Assembly (NCBI GenBank): GCA_900316505.1
Contig: ONDH01000011.1
Location: 31,703 to 95,702 of the forward strand
DNA: 64,000 nt
From: an uncultured Prevotellaceae bacterium
GTDB lineage: Bacteria; Bacteroidota; Bacteroidia; Bacteroidales; Bacteroidaceae
Direction: 5' to 3'
In this document: in pieces, positions 35,992 to 44,167 of the stretch
How the letters are laid out: the number at the start of each line of letters is the position of its first letter
How positions within the stretch are numbered: position 1 is the first letter of the stretch
Position numbers and translations under genes: made by a program
The notes under the pieces: generated by a model
What the model was told of the DNA's origin: nothing
Seen by the model: only the letters and a program-made list of their open reading frames with translations
Databases searched by the model: none

Positions 35992-37356
35992 ATGAAACTG
36001 CTAAAAAGAAAGATAGACAAGTATCTTTGGGATTGGAAAAGCAACCCAAATAGAAAACCGCTGATAGTGAAAGGCGCCCGTCAGATTGGCAAGACGGAGT
36101 CCATCAGAGCATTCGGCGAGGCTAACTATGAGTCGGTCATCGAGATCAACTTTGTACTTCAGAAGAAGTTCAGGGATATCTTTGTCGACGGCTACGAAGT
36201 GGAGACCATCATCAAGAACATCTCGCTGTTGGAACCCTCATGGCGGTTCATCCCCAACAAGACACTGATTTTCTTCGATGAGCTACAGAAGTGCCCCGAC
36301 TGTGCCACCTCGCTCAAGTCGTTCTGCCAGGACAAACGGTATGATGTTATCTGCTCTGGTTCGATGATGGGCATCTATTACGAGGAAATCGAGAGCAATG
36401 CCGTAGGCTTTAAGGATGACTATGATATGTTTTCGATGGACTTCGAGGAGTTTCTGTGGGCCAAGGGCTACCAGCCGGAACAGATTGAAGACCTGTATCG
36501 TCACATGGTGGAATTGAAACCGTTTTCGCAGTTGGAGATGGACACCATCATGAATGTGTTCCGCGACTATATGAGTCTCGGTGGGATGCCCGAGGTGGTG
36601 AAGATGTACATCGACAACGGTCACTTTGGAGGCACGTTGGAACTGCAACGCCAACTGCTGAAGGACTATGAGGAGGATATCACAAAGTATGCTAAGCAGA
36701 TGGACAAGGCCAAGCTTCTGGCCGTTTATAACCATATTTCTACTTTCTTGGCAAAGGACAACAAGAAATACCAGATTACAAAGATAGCTACAGGAGCCCG
36801 TAACAGAGAATATGTGGGGGCTGTCGACTGGCTGAAGGAGGCTGGTGTCATCAACGTCTGCTATTGTTTGAACAACGTAGAGTTACCTCTGAAGGGCAAC
36901 TACAATGCCGATTACTATAAGCTGTACTATCACGACACGGGCCTGCTCATCGCTTCGCTCGACGAGGAAGCACAGGAGGATCTGCGTGCCAACAAGAACT
37001 TTGGCACCTATAAGGGGGCTATATATGAGAATATTGTAGGCGAGATGCTGCGCAAGTCTGGCTATGAGCAGCTTTATTTTTACAAGCGCGAGAATCCCGC
37101 CCTCGAAATGGATTTCTTTGTTCGTGATGCCAACTCGCTGATACCCGTTGAAGTGAAAGCCAAGGACAACGCCACCGCTTCGCTCAACAATCTCATCAAG
37201 TGGGAATCATATCCTGATGTGAAATACGGCATCAAGCTCGGCTACAAGAACATCGGTTGGAATGGCCAGTTCTATACCTTCCCGTATTTCCTTGCCTTCC
37301 TCTTAAAACGTTTTTTAAAGGAAATGAATGTGACGAGAGAGCAACATGAATATTGA
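35992..37356 (+). CDS. AAA+ ATPase with DUF4143 domain
   Basis: 454 residues. Walker A is VKGARQIGKTESI (about residues 25-37), Walker B LIFFDELQKCPD (about 91-102) and sensor-like ICSGSMMGIYY. The C-terminal half (about 220-420) is DUF4143, with a nuclease-like fold segment MDFFVRDANSLIPVEVKAKDNATASLNN containing an acidic residue and EVKAK. This architecture is common in Bacteroidetes accessory regions and no function is established. It sits between two tandem-repeat arrays (35871-35985 and 37348-37410); the downstream array overlaps its last codons. Confidence 0.9.
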   Translation: MKLLKRKIDKYLWDWKSNPNRKPLIVKGARQIGKTESIRAFGEANYESVIEINFVLQKKFRDIFVDGYEVETIIKNISLLEPSWRFIPNKTLIFFDELQKCPDCATSLKSFCQDKRYDVICSGSMMGIYYEEIESNAVGFKDDYDMFSMDFEEFLWAKGYQPEQIEDLYRHMVELKPFSQLEMDTIMNVFRDYMSLGGMPEVVKMYIDNGHFGGTLELQRQLLKDYEEDITKYAKQMDKAKLLAVYNHISTFLAKDNKKYQITKIATGARNREYVGAVDWLKEAGVINVCYCLNNVELPLKGNYNADYYKLYYHDTGLLIASLDEEAQEDLRANKNFGTYKGAIYENIVGEMLRKSGYEQLYFYKRENPALEMDFFVRDANSLIPVEVKAKDNATASLNNLIKWESYPDVKYGIKLGYKNIGWNGQFYTFPYFLAFLLKRFLKEMNVTREQHEY

Positions 37357-37410
37357 CGTGTGAATTAAGGAATATTGACGTATGAATTGACGAATATTGA
37401 CGTGTAAAAC
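37348..37410. repeat. 22-base tandem array at the ATPase 3' end
   Basis: GAATATTGACGTGTGAATT starts at 37348, 37370 and 37392 with a 22-base period. The first unit contains the stop codon of the ATPase gene. Confidence 0.88.
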
Positions 37411-37990
37411 AAAAAAATCAATGATTTATTCGACGTGAACCTTTAGCTCGGCGAAGCCAATCATCGTCAATCTAAACGTCAATCTTCAGCTCAATGTGGT
37501 CAAAATCACAGCATCTTTCATTTTCTCATTTTTTCATTTTTTCATTCCAGCGAAGCGCCACGCCGCGCAAGGCGTTCTTTCAGTGTTTTTCTGTGCTTTC
37601 CGTGTGACTCAATCAAGCCCAAAAGGGGCTTTCAAATCAGTTCAATCCGTTCAATCGTTCCGCAGGAACTTGTTTTTATAAAGACATATCCCTTTGGGAT
37701 GATTAAGCAGATTCAACGGATTTTGATTTTGGAAAGATTTGTACGATTTGGCTTCGCCGAGCTAAAGGTTCTGCCCGCAAGGCACTCCCCCCTTACGCCG
37801 CGCAAGGCGTTCTTTTATCCGTGTTTTCCGTGCTTTCCGTGTGAGCCACTCAGAGCCGTGCAAGGCTCTATAAAGAACATGTCACACAGATATTCACAGA
37901 AATAATTGTTCGCACAGCATCTTTCATTTTCTCATTCTTTCATTCTTTCATTCCAGCGAAGCGCACCGCGCCCCGCAAGGCTCCATAAGC
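37411..37990. repeat. Gene-free interval with dispersed repeats
   Basis: No supportable gene. The 24-bp element occurs at 37437-37460 and, inverted, at 37748-37771. AGCGAAGCGC/CGCGCAAGGC words occur near 37550, 37797 and 37962, and TCATTTT words near 37515 and 37920. Short open frames here are translations of these repeats. Confidence 0.75.
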
Positions 37991-37993
37991 ATA

Positions 37994-38046
37994 AAATTGC
38001 ACTGTTTGAGTGCAATTTTTGCAAAATAATGCACTACTTTAGTGCA
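37994..38046. promoter_or_regulatory. Two related inverted repeats before the HD-domain gene
   Basis: AATTGCACT-GTTTG-AGTGCAATT (37995-38017) and TGCACTA-CTT-TAGTGCA (38030-38046) share the half-site TGCACT. They lie just upstream of the -7 element at 38054 and look like paired operator sites. Confidence 0.65.
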
Positions 38047-38053
38047 AAACTGT

Positions 38054-38061
38054 TATCTTTG
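38054..38061 (+). promoter_or_regulatory. -7 element for the HD-domain gene
   Basis: TATCTTTG followed by CACC, giving a leader of about 90 bases to the ATG at 38156. Confidence 0.6.
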
Positions 38062-38155
38062 CACCCAAAATCATCATTTATAAAGGGAAAAAGTTCTTTA
38101 ACGCAACTCTCTGAAATTCAATTGTTTTTAATTTGCAAGAGAAAAAACGTTAACG

Positions 38156-38797
38156 ATGACTCAAGAAGAACTTGTAAAGAAATCAAAGGAAGAGATTCTT
38201 GCCTTATTGCAAGGTATCAATCGAACCGGCATTGACAATATACTCAAGTACCTGCAGGAGAGTACATACTTTACTGCACGTTGTCATTCGCATCACCAAT
38301 TCCGTGGTGGATTAGCTGTGCATTCGTTAGGGGTTTATAAGGAGTTCGAACAGCTGAATACAGGCTTGCCAGATGATTCGATTCGTATCGTGTCCTTGTT
38401 GCATGATATATGTAAAGCCCATCATCCCAAATACGACCATATTGGTAAAAGCCGTCATGGATATCGCTCTGCAAAACTACTCAGTGCATTAGGCTTAAAA
38501 TTCAATATTGGAGAGTACTATGCCATTGAAAAGCATATGCATCGCATTAAGCATACCCCGACCGAAGGTGTATATGGTATTCGTGACATGATACGCCATT
38601 ATCTTCATCAGGCCGACCATCGTGATGCAGGCACATTCCCTAAAGATTTCAATAGTTATACAACTATCAGAAATCCAAAATATATCGTCGACTCCTATAT
38701 CTATACAACGTGCAAGAAAGGGAAGGAAGTCTTGATAGATGACCTACATAATAATCATAGTGAATTCTATTCGGCTTTTTACAAACTTATTCCTTGA
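38156..38797 (+). CDS. HD-domain phosphohydrolase-like protein
   Basis: 213 residues. The order His (CHSHHQFRGGLAVHSLGVY, about residues 42-60), His-Asp (SLLHDICKAHHP, about 83-94), His (YAIEKHMHRIKH) and Asp (LHQADHRDAG) is that of HD-family metal-dependent phosphohydrolases. The N-terminal helix region resembles proteins that act on DNA-linked or nucleotide substrates, but no subfamily could be named. Its codons are more AT-rich than those of neighbouring housekeeping genes, and it lies alone in a repeat-rich region, which suggests acquisition. Paired inverted repeats at its promoter suggest repression. Confidence 0.8.
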   Translation: MTQEELVKKSKEEILALLQGINRTGIDNILKYLQESTYFTARCHSHHQFRGGLAVHSLGVYKEFEQLNTGLPDDSIRIVSLLHDICKAHHPKYDHIGKSRHGYRSAKLLSALGLKFNIGEYYAIEKHMHRIKHTPTEGVYGIRDMIRHYLHQADHRDAGTFPKDFNSYTTIRNPKYIVDSYIYTTCKKGKEVLIDDLHNNHSEFYSAFYKLIP

Positions 38798-39761
38798 TTA
38801 ACGCAATAATAGATAATAATGCCACTCACCCGTCCCCGTGGCATATGAAGTTTACGACGATACCTATTTACAATTTGACCATTTACCATGTACATTTTAA
38901 TTCGTTAGTTGACAGTTAACAGTTGAAATTGACAACAAAACAAAGGCATAAATGTGACCTTAGTACTACCTTACCACTACGAACCCACCACATTACTACT
39001 ACAAACCCAAGGAACCGAAGGACTAAAGAACAACAAAGGAGGGCTCTTATGCACACTCTATCCATACTCTAAGCTGGTTCCAGGCTTACTCTAAGCATAC
39101 TGTTTGAGTATGCCTACCTGCTCCCTTTCTGCTTATTGCATCATGCCTTAAATACATGTTTTCTATATTTCCTTTTGAACAGACCATGCAGAAAGAATAA
39201 AAGCGCGAAGTTCTATGTATGAGACTCCGTTAGGTATATGGGTGAGACACTGACACCTGTATGGGTGAGACACCGATACCTGTATGGGTGAGATACCGAC
39301 ACCTGTATGGGTGAGATACCTCAACAGCTGTGGGCTGGCAAATTGGAAGTGCCAGAATTGACTAGTACCCCCCCAATGGACCACCATGTATTATATGAAA
39401 CAAAATTGGGTGAAAATGTGTAATGTTGAGAGTTGAGGGTCGAGGGTTTAGAGAGGCTGACATGGTGCAGAGATGAAATTTTACCTTTTAACCATTTTAC
39501 CTTTGGACAAGTTAGGAGTTACCATGCAGGATGTAAGCATCGCGTTAGCCTCTCTAAACACTAAAATCTAAAACCTAAACAAAAGTTTTCCTCACTGCCT
39601 CTTGCAAGTGTATTTCACAAACGAATGCAAGTCTTGCCCGTAAATGAACGTTAGTGTCCTTCAGAAACGAGTTGCAAAACATAGAATAGTTTACCACAAA
39701 AAATGAGAATAGTCTAAACATTTGCGATTTGTTTAGACTTTTCTAATGAGTATGTTTCTGT
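38798..39761. other. 964-base gene-free interval
   Basis: No gene on either strand. It has TACAATTTGACC words (38870-38900), a triplet-like ACTAC/TTACC stretch near 38960-39010, the tandem array at 39242-39320 and GGGTTGA/GAGTTGA heptamers near 39425. The rest is AT-rich without visible structure. Confidence 0.6.
39242..39320. repeat. 23-base tandem array
   Basis: Units start GTGAGAYAC at 39242, 39265, 39288 and 39311 (the last partial), exactly 23 bases apart, with consensus GTGAGAYACYGAYACCTGTA then TGG. Confidence 0.92.
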
Positions 39762-40541
39762 TCAGAAGAACATGAGGGGCAATGAGTTCTTCCGTTTCTG
39801 CGAAAGTTCGCTCTTCATGCGCGTAATGGCGATTTTGAAGAAGAAGGCGATGAGGTGTTCATCGGTTCCTTCTATGCGAATTTGTTTAAGGGCAGAGATA
39901 TAAGCGGAACGCTCTTCAATGGGAATGATGAGTAAGGGGTGACTGGCACGAAGCAAGATGAAGTTTGAGAGCAAACGGCCTGTTCTCCCGTTGCCGTCAC
40001 GGAAGGGATGCAGATACTCATAGTATCCGTGCCATTTTGCTGAGACAATCATGGGATGCTGCCCGTCATGAAGAGCTTTTTCGGTAGAGGTCATCAAGTT
40101 GGGAACACGGGCTATCAGCGTTTCGTGGTCACCAAACATGGTGTCACCAGCTGCCATGTCTTCTGTCGTGTATTCGCCAGGTATGGCATCGGGAACACGG
40201 TATTGAAGTGTATGCTCTGTCACCAGACGGTTCACCTCCTTCAACAAAACTTCATCAAACGGACTCTCCAAATGACTCGTCATGTAGTCGAAAGCACGAA
40301 AGTGGTCAGCCATCTCTGTGCATTCCAGCAACGAGCGCCCCACTGGAATCATTGCCATGCCTAGTTCGCGAAGGATTCTTGTATCATCCACTGTGAATGA
40401 GTTTCCCTCGATAGCGCAAGAATGGGCAGAGAACAGAATCTCGTTGTATTCCATCCACTGCTGATGCCCCATCTTGTCAGCTATCTTCTGCTGATACTCC
40501 AAACGGATGCGTTCGTATTCTTCTATTTCCTTCTCGAACAT
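39762..40541 (-). CDS. Fic-family AMP-transferase
   Basis: 259 residues. The Fic motif HPFRDGNGRTGR (residues 178-189) is complete, with catalytic His178. The flap region precedes it. An N-terminal inhibitory motif SCAIEGN (Ser41, Glu45, Gly46) fits the (S/T)x3E(G/N) signature of self-inhibited class II Fic proteins. Such enzymes transfer AMP or related groups to protein hydroxyls. It starts 47 bases after the argS stop on the same strand, so it may be read from the argS promoter. The target is unknown. Confidence 0.93.
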   Translation of the reverse strand: MFEKEIEEYERIRLEYQQKIADKMGHQQWMEYNEILFSAHSCAIEGNSFTVDDTRILRELGMAMIPVGRSLLECTEMADHFRAFDYMTSHLESPFDEVLLKEVNRLVTEHTLQYRVPDAIPGEYTTEDMAAGDTMFGDHETLIARVPNLMTSTEKALHDGQHPMIVSAKWHGYYEYLHPFRDGNGRTGRLLSNFILLRASHPLLIIPIEERSAYISALKQIRIEGTDEHLIAFFFKIAITRMKSELSQKRKNSLPLMFF

Positions 40542-40588
40542 CGTTAAAAATAGAGGATAAAGTATTTAACTCAACTTTTGGGGCGCTG

Positions 40589-42388
40589 CTACATCCGTTC
40601 GGGCATCTCGATGCCGAGCAAGCCCATGCCGAGGCTGATGACTTTGGCAACTGCCTGAGCAAGGGAGAGACGGAAGAGTTTGAGGGTCTCGTCGGTCTCG
40701 CCGAGGATGGTGAAGTCGTGGTAGAACTGGTTGAACGCCTTGGTGAGTTCGTAGCAGTAGTTGCAGATGCCAGAGGGGCTGTAGTCGGTGCCTGCCTGAC
40801 GAACTGCCACGGGGAACTGGTTGAGCTTCTGGATGAGCTCGGTTTCTTTTGTGGACAGTTGACAGTTGACAGTTGACAATTGGGCGGGGATGACCACTCC
40901 TTGGTCTTTGGCTTTGCGAAGAATGGAGGCGATGCGGGCATAGGTGTACTGAATGAAGGGACCTGTGTTGCCGTTGAAGTCGATGGACTCTTCAGGGTTG
41001 AAGAGCATGTTCTTGCGGGCATCGACCTTGAGGATGAAGTATTTGAGTGCGCCAAGTCCCACCTTGCGTGCCACCTCACGTGCCTCTTCTTCAGGCATTT
41101 CGGTCTGTTTGACACGCTCCTTACTGGCTTCGTAAGCATCAGCTATCATGGCTGCCATGAGGTCGTCGGCATCGACTACGGTACCTTCGCGGCTCTTCAT
41201 CTTGCCGTTGGGAAGTTCGACCATGCCATAGGAGAAGTGGACAAGGTCTTTGCCCCATTTGAAGCCGAGTTTGTCGAGGAGGATGGAGAGCACCTGAAAG
41301 TGGTAGTTCTGCTCGTTGCCCACTACGTAGATCATCTTGTCGATGGGGAAGTCTTGGAAACGGAGTTTGGCGGTGCCGATGTCCTGTGTCATATAGACGG
41401 AGGTGCCATCGGAACGGAGAAGGAGTTTTTCGTCAAGCCCTTCGCCTGTGAGGTCTGCCCACACAGAACCATCATCGCGACGATAGAAAAGTCCTTTCTG
41501 AAGGCCTTCGATGACTTTCTCCTTACCTTCGAGGTAGGTGTCTGATTCGTAGTATATCTTGTCGAAGCTGACGCCCATCATCTTGTAGGTTTCGTCGAAA
41601 CCCGCATAAACCCATTCGTTCATCTTGCGCCAGAGGGCACGCACTTCGGAGTCGTTGCGCTCCCACTTGACGAGCATCTCGTGGGCTTCCTTGATGAGGG
41701 GTGCTTCCTGCTTGGCTGTCTCTTCGTCCATGCCTTGTGCGACGAGCTGCTTGACCTCTTCGCGGTAGTGCTTGTCGAAGGCCACGTAGTAGTCGCCAAT
41801 GAGGTGGTCGCCCTTCTTGCCAGAGGATTCAGGTGTTTCGCCATTGCCCCACTTGAGCCATGCAAGCATGGACTTGCAGATGTGGATGCCGCGGTCGTTG
41901 ACGATGTTGGTCTTGACCACCTTGTTACCATTGGCTTCGACAATACGTGCGAGGGCACTGCCGAGGAGGTTGTTCCTGACGTGTCCGAGGTGGAGGGGCT
42001 TGTTGGTGTTGGGCGATGAGTATTCAATCATCACGAGCGGACTCTTGTCGGTGACGGGTTGGAAACCGAACTGTGGGTCGGCATTGACTTGATTGAGCAG
42101 GTCAATCCATGGGGCATCGCTGATGACGAGGTTGAGGAATCCCTTGACCACGTTGTATTTGGCAACCACATCGCCTGCATTCTCCACAAGGTATTTACCT
42201 ATCTCTTCACCCACCATTTCGGGGGACTTGCGTGCTGCCTTGACAAAGGGGAACACCACCACGGTGAGGTGCCCTTCAAATTCATCACGGGTCTTCTGCA
42301 ACTGCACCTGCTGAGCGGGTGCTTCAAAGCCATAGAGCGACTTGACTGCCGCCTGTACGCCTTCTATCAGTTTTTCTTCTATTGTCAT
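40589..42388 (-). CDS. argS: Arginyl-tRNA synthetase with repeat-derived insertion
   Basis: 599 residues. A class I synthetase that charges tRNA-Arg. The HIGH-type motif is LHLGH (about residues 132-136, in SSPNTNKPLHLGHVRNN), and the KMSKS-type loop is KMKSREG near 395. The C-terminal anticodon-binding helices end in LLGIEMPERM. At about residues 502-512, AQLSTVNCQLST is encoded by TCAACTG heptamers (40852-40882), just before the anticodon-binding helices. A -7 element ends only 4 bases before the ATG, suggesting a leaderless mRNA. Confidence 0.97.
   Translation of the reverse strand: MTIEEKLIEGVQAAVKSLYGFEAPAQQVQLQKTRDEFEGHLTVVVFPFVKAARKSPEMVGEEIGKYLVENAGDVVAKYNVVKGFLNLVISDAPWIDLLNQVNADPQFGFQPVTDKSPLVMIEYSSPNTNKPLHLGHVRNNLLGSALARIVEANGNKVVKTNIVNDRGIHICKSMLAWLKWGNGETPESSGKKGDHLIGDYYVAFDKHYREEVKQLVAQGMDEETAKQEAPLIKEAHEMLVKWERNDSEVRALWRKMNEWVYAGFDETYKMMGVSFDKIYYESDTYLEGKEKVIEGLQKGLFYRRDDGSVWADLTGEGLDEKLLLRSDGTSVYMTQDIGTAKLRFQDFPIDKMIYVVGNEQNYHFQVLSILLDKLGFKWGKDLVHFSYGMVELPNGKMKSREGTVVDADDLMAAMIADAYEASKERVKQTEMPEEEAREVARKVGLGALKYFILKVDARKNMLFNPEESIDFNGNTGPFIQYTYARIASILRKAKDQGVVIPAQLSTVNCQLSTKETELIQKLNQFPVAVRQAGTDYSPSGICNYCYELTKAFNQFYHDFTILGETDETLKLFRLSLAQAVAKVISLGMGLLGIEMPERM
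40852..40882. repeat. Heptamer repeat inside argS
   Basis: Four tandem heptamers, read on the coding strand as CAATTGTCAACTGTCAACTG and continuing; in frame. Confidence 0.88.
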
Positions 42389-42392
42389 TTTG

Positions 42393-42400
42393 CAAAAATA
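42393..42400 (-). promoter_or_regulatory. -7 element for argS
   Basis: TATTTTTG on the minus strand, 4 bases before the argS ATG at 42388. Confidence 0.5.
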
Positions 42401-42544
42401 TTATCTAAAATCTTTTTATGTGAAAAGTGAAAAACTAAAAGTGAAAAGTTAGGAGTTAGGAGTTGCCATGCGGCGTGTTGGAATCCTGTTTACTATGGAT
42501 ACTTTCACTGTTAATTTTTAAATTTTAGTTTTTGACTCGGAATG

Positions 42545-43888
42545 CTAAAATCTCACGCCGAAGGAGGCTTTGGCACTCCAATCGTTGATGTGTCCGTGTC
42601 CTGTCTTGTAGCGATAGCTGAAGGTGTCGAACTGTGCGTAGAGGCTGACGAAATAGCGGCTCCACTGGTAGGCGACGGTGGCACGGGCATCGAAGTTGAT
42701 GCTCACACGACCATTACGGTTTTGAGTTCCATAGGGTTCGAGCGTAAGGTCGTTCTCTGTGAACAGATAGGCATGATTCCAATCATACTCGTCGGGGTCG
42801 CAGTAGTGCAGATCTTCCTTATTATCGGCAATGTACTGGTTGAGCCTTTCGACATTCTCTGCCTCAGGAGCATCGTTGTTCCAGATATTCTTCAAATCGT
42901 CTTCTGGCACCCAAAGTTTCTTGTATTTCACATAGTCCTTGTCGTCATCGTCAGAGAGGGCAAAGGTCTTTCGTGAATAGGGGGAGTCGTAGAGCGACAC
43001 CTTGATTTTGTCGTAGAAGGTCAGAGAGGGCAGCACGGTGGCATTGATGAGCCATCCCTTTGCTGGCACCCAGTTGTAGGAGTAACCGGCACTCACGCTT
43101 GCCTGCCATTGTCTGATGGTGCCCACCTTGCTCATCATCATGACGAAGTCGGCATCGAGATTGTTGGCAAAGGCATATTTGGAATGGAAGAACGAAATGC
43201 CAGCAATGGGCGAACCTGCCGAACGCTTCTGAATGACAGCCTGACGACGAGCGGCTGCATAGGAGAAACGCTTGTAGTTGAAGATGTAGAAGCCATTCAG
43301 ATAGAGGGTGCGCGCCTTGATGGGGTCCATCAGGCTATAGGAGTCTTTGTCACCTACCACACCCATCTCTCCTGTCTCCTCATCCACATAATGTATTTTC
43401 ATGTCCACCTCGGGCTCGTCGGTCTTGAAGGTGTGGTACCGGAAGTTCAGGCTGTAGAACTTGCCTGTAGATGTGAGTGTGAGGCTAGTTCCTTTGTCAC
43501 CGCCCACATTGACTGCATATCCGATGCCATGTCCACGATAACCTACCCATGCACCTACCGATGTGCTCACCTTCGTCAATATGCGGGGGTTCCAATCGAT
43601 GCCCTCGCCAGGTTCTGCCTTGGGGAATTGGCTACCATCCATGGTGGAGTTCATCTTCAAGTCGGTCTGGTCATAGGCATTCTGCACCATCACCGACCAG
43701 GGCTGCTTGGGCATCTCTATGTAGCGAGGGTCATGTCCCCTCACACGAGTGGAGTCGAAAAAAGTGGTGACCTTATCATACACCCCTTTCAGTCCACGTT
43801 TAGATGCGACTGAATCGGAGTTGGCTGAGTTCTGTGCAAAACCAGACAGGGTGCAAGCAAGCAACATGGAAATGAAGATGATTCGCAT
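42545..43888 (-). CDS. DUF4421 family outer-membrane protein
   Basis: 447 residues with a signal peptide (1-18, ending GFAQ). Features in order: FFDSTRVRGHDPRYIEMPKQPWSVMVQN, LTKVSTSVGAWVGYRGHGIGYAVN, repeated amphipathic beta strands and a C-terminus ending ASFGVRF with terminal Phe. This matches DUF4421 proteins, predicted barrels of Bacteroidetes with no known role. A -7 element lies at 43930-43937. Confidence 0.83.
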   Translation of the reverse strand: MRIIFISMLLACTLSGFAQNSANSDSVASKRGLKGVYDKVTTFFDSTRVRGHDPRYIEMPKQPWSVMVQNAYDQTDLKMNSTMDGSQFPKAEPGEGIDWNPRILTKVSTSVGAWVGYRGHGIGYAVNVGGDKGTSLTLTSTGKFYSLNFRYHTFKTDEPEVDMKIHYVDEETGEMGVVGDKDSYSLMDPIKARTLYLNGFYIFNYKRFSYAAARRQAVIQKRSAGSPIAGISFFHSKYAFANNLDADFVMMMSKVGTIRQWQASVSAGYSYNWVPAKGWLINATVLPSLTFYDKIKVSLYDSPYSRKTFALSDDDDKDYVKYKKLWVPEDDLKNIWNNDAPEAENVERLNQYIADNKEDLHYCDPDEYDWNHAYLFTENDLTLEPYGTQNRNGRVSINFDARATVAYQWSRYFVSLYAQFDTFSYRYKTGHGHINDWSAKASFGVRF

Positions 43889-43929
43889 AGTGTTTCTGTT
43901 TTTGTTAGTATTTTGTCTGCAAAGATAAG

Positions 43930-43937
43930 AAAAAGTT
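43930..43937 (-). promoter_or_regulatory. -7 element for DUF4421 gene
   Basis: TATCTTTG on the minus strand, 42 bases before the ATG at 43888. GTTAGGA heptamers (43938-43970) directly abut it upstream. Confidence 0.6.
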
Positions 43938-43970
43938 AGGAGTTAGGAGTTAGGAGTTAGGAGTTATTTA
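43938..43970. repeat. GTTAGGA heptamers
   Basis: Four tandem GTTAGGA units lie in the upstream part of the DUF4421 promoter. Confidence 0.8.
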
Positions 43971-44005
43971 AAAAAAGAAGGAACTTAACAGTCCTTTCAC
44001 AACAA

Positions 44006-44038
44006 AAAGGACTGCTTTTCTCACGAAGAGCAGTCCTC
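44006..44038 (-). terminator. Terminator for the Asn-rich protein gene
   Basis: Read on the minus strand, AGGACTGCTCTT / AAAAGCAGTCCT around a 6-base loop is followed by TTTTTG. Confidence 0.8.
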
Positions 44039-44167
44039 AAACCAATAAAAATCAATTTACCAATATATAGTAGAAAGAGAGAGAAATTCGAATGCAGAAT
44101 GAAATAAGCACGTTTATTTCTTATGCTGAGATGCATCCTCTCTTATGTAAAGAGAGAGAAAATCGTC

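Noticed and set aside
37496..37905. Short open frames between the ATPase and the HD-domain gene
   Set aside because: They are translations of dispersed repeat words (TCATTTT, AGCGAAGCGC, the 24-bp element) with no promoter.
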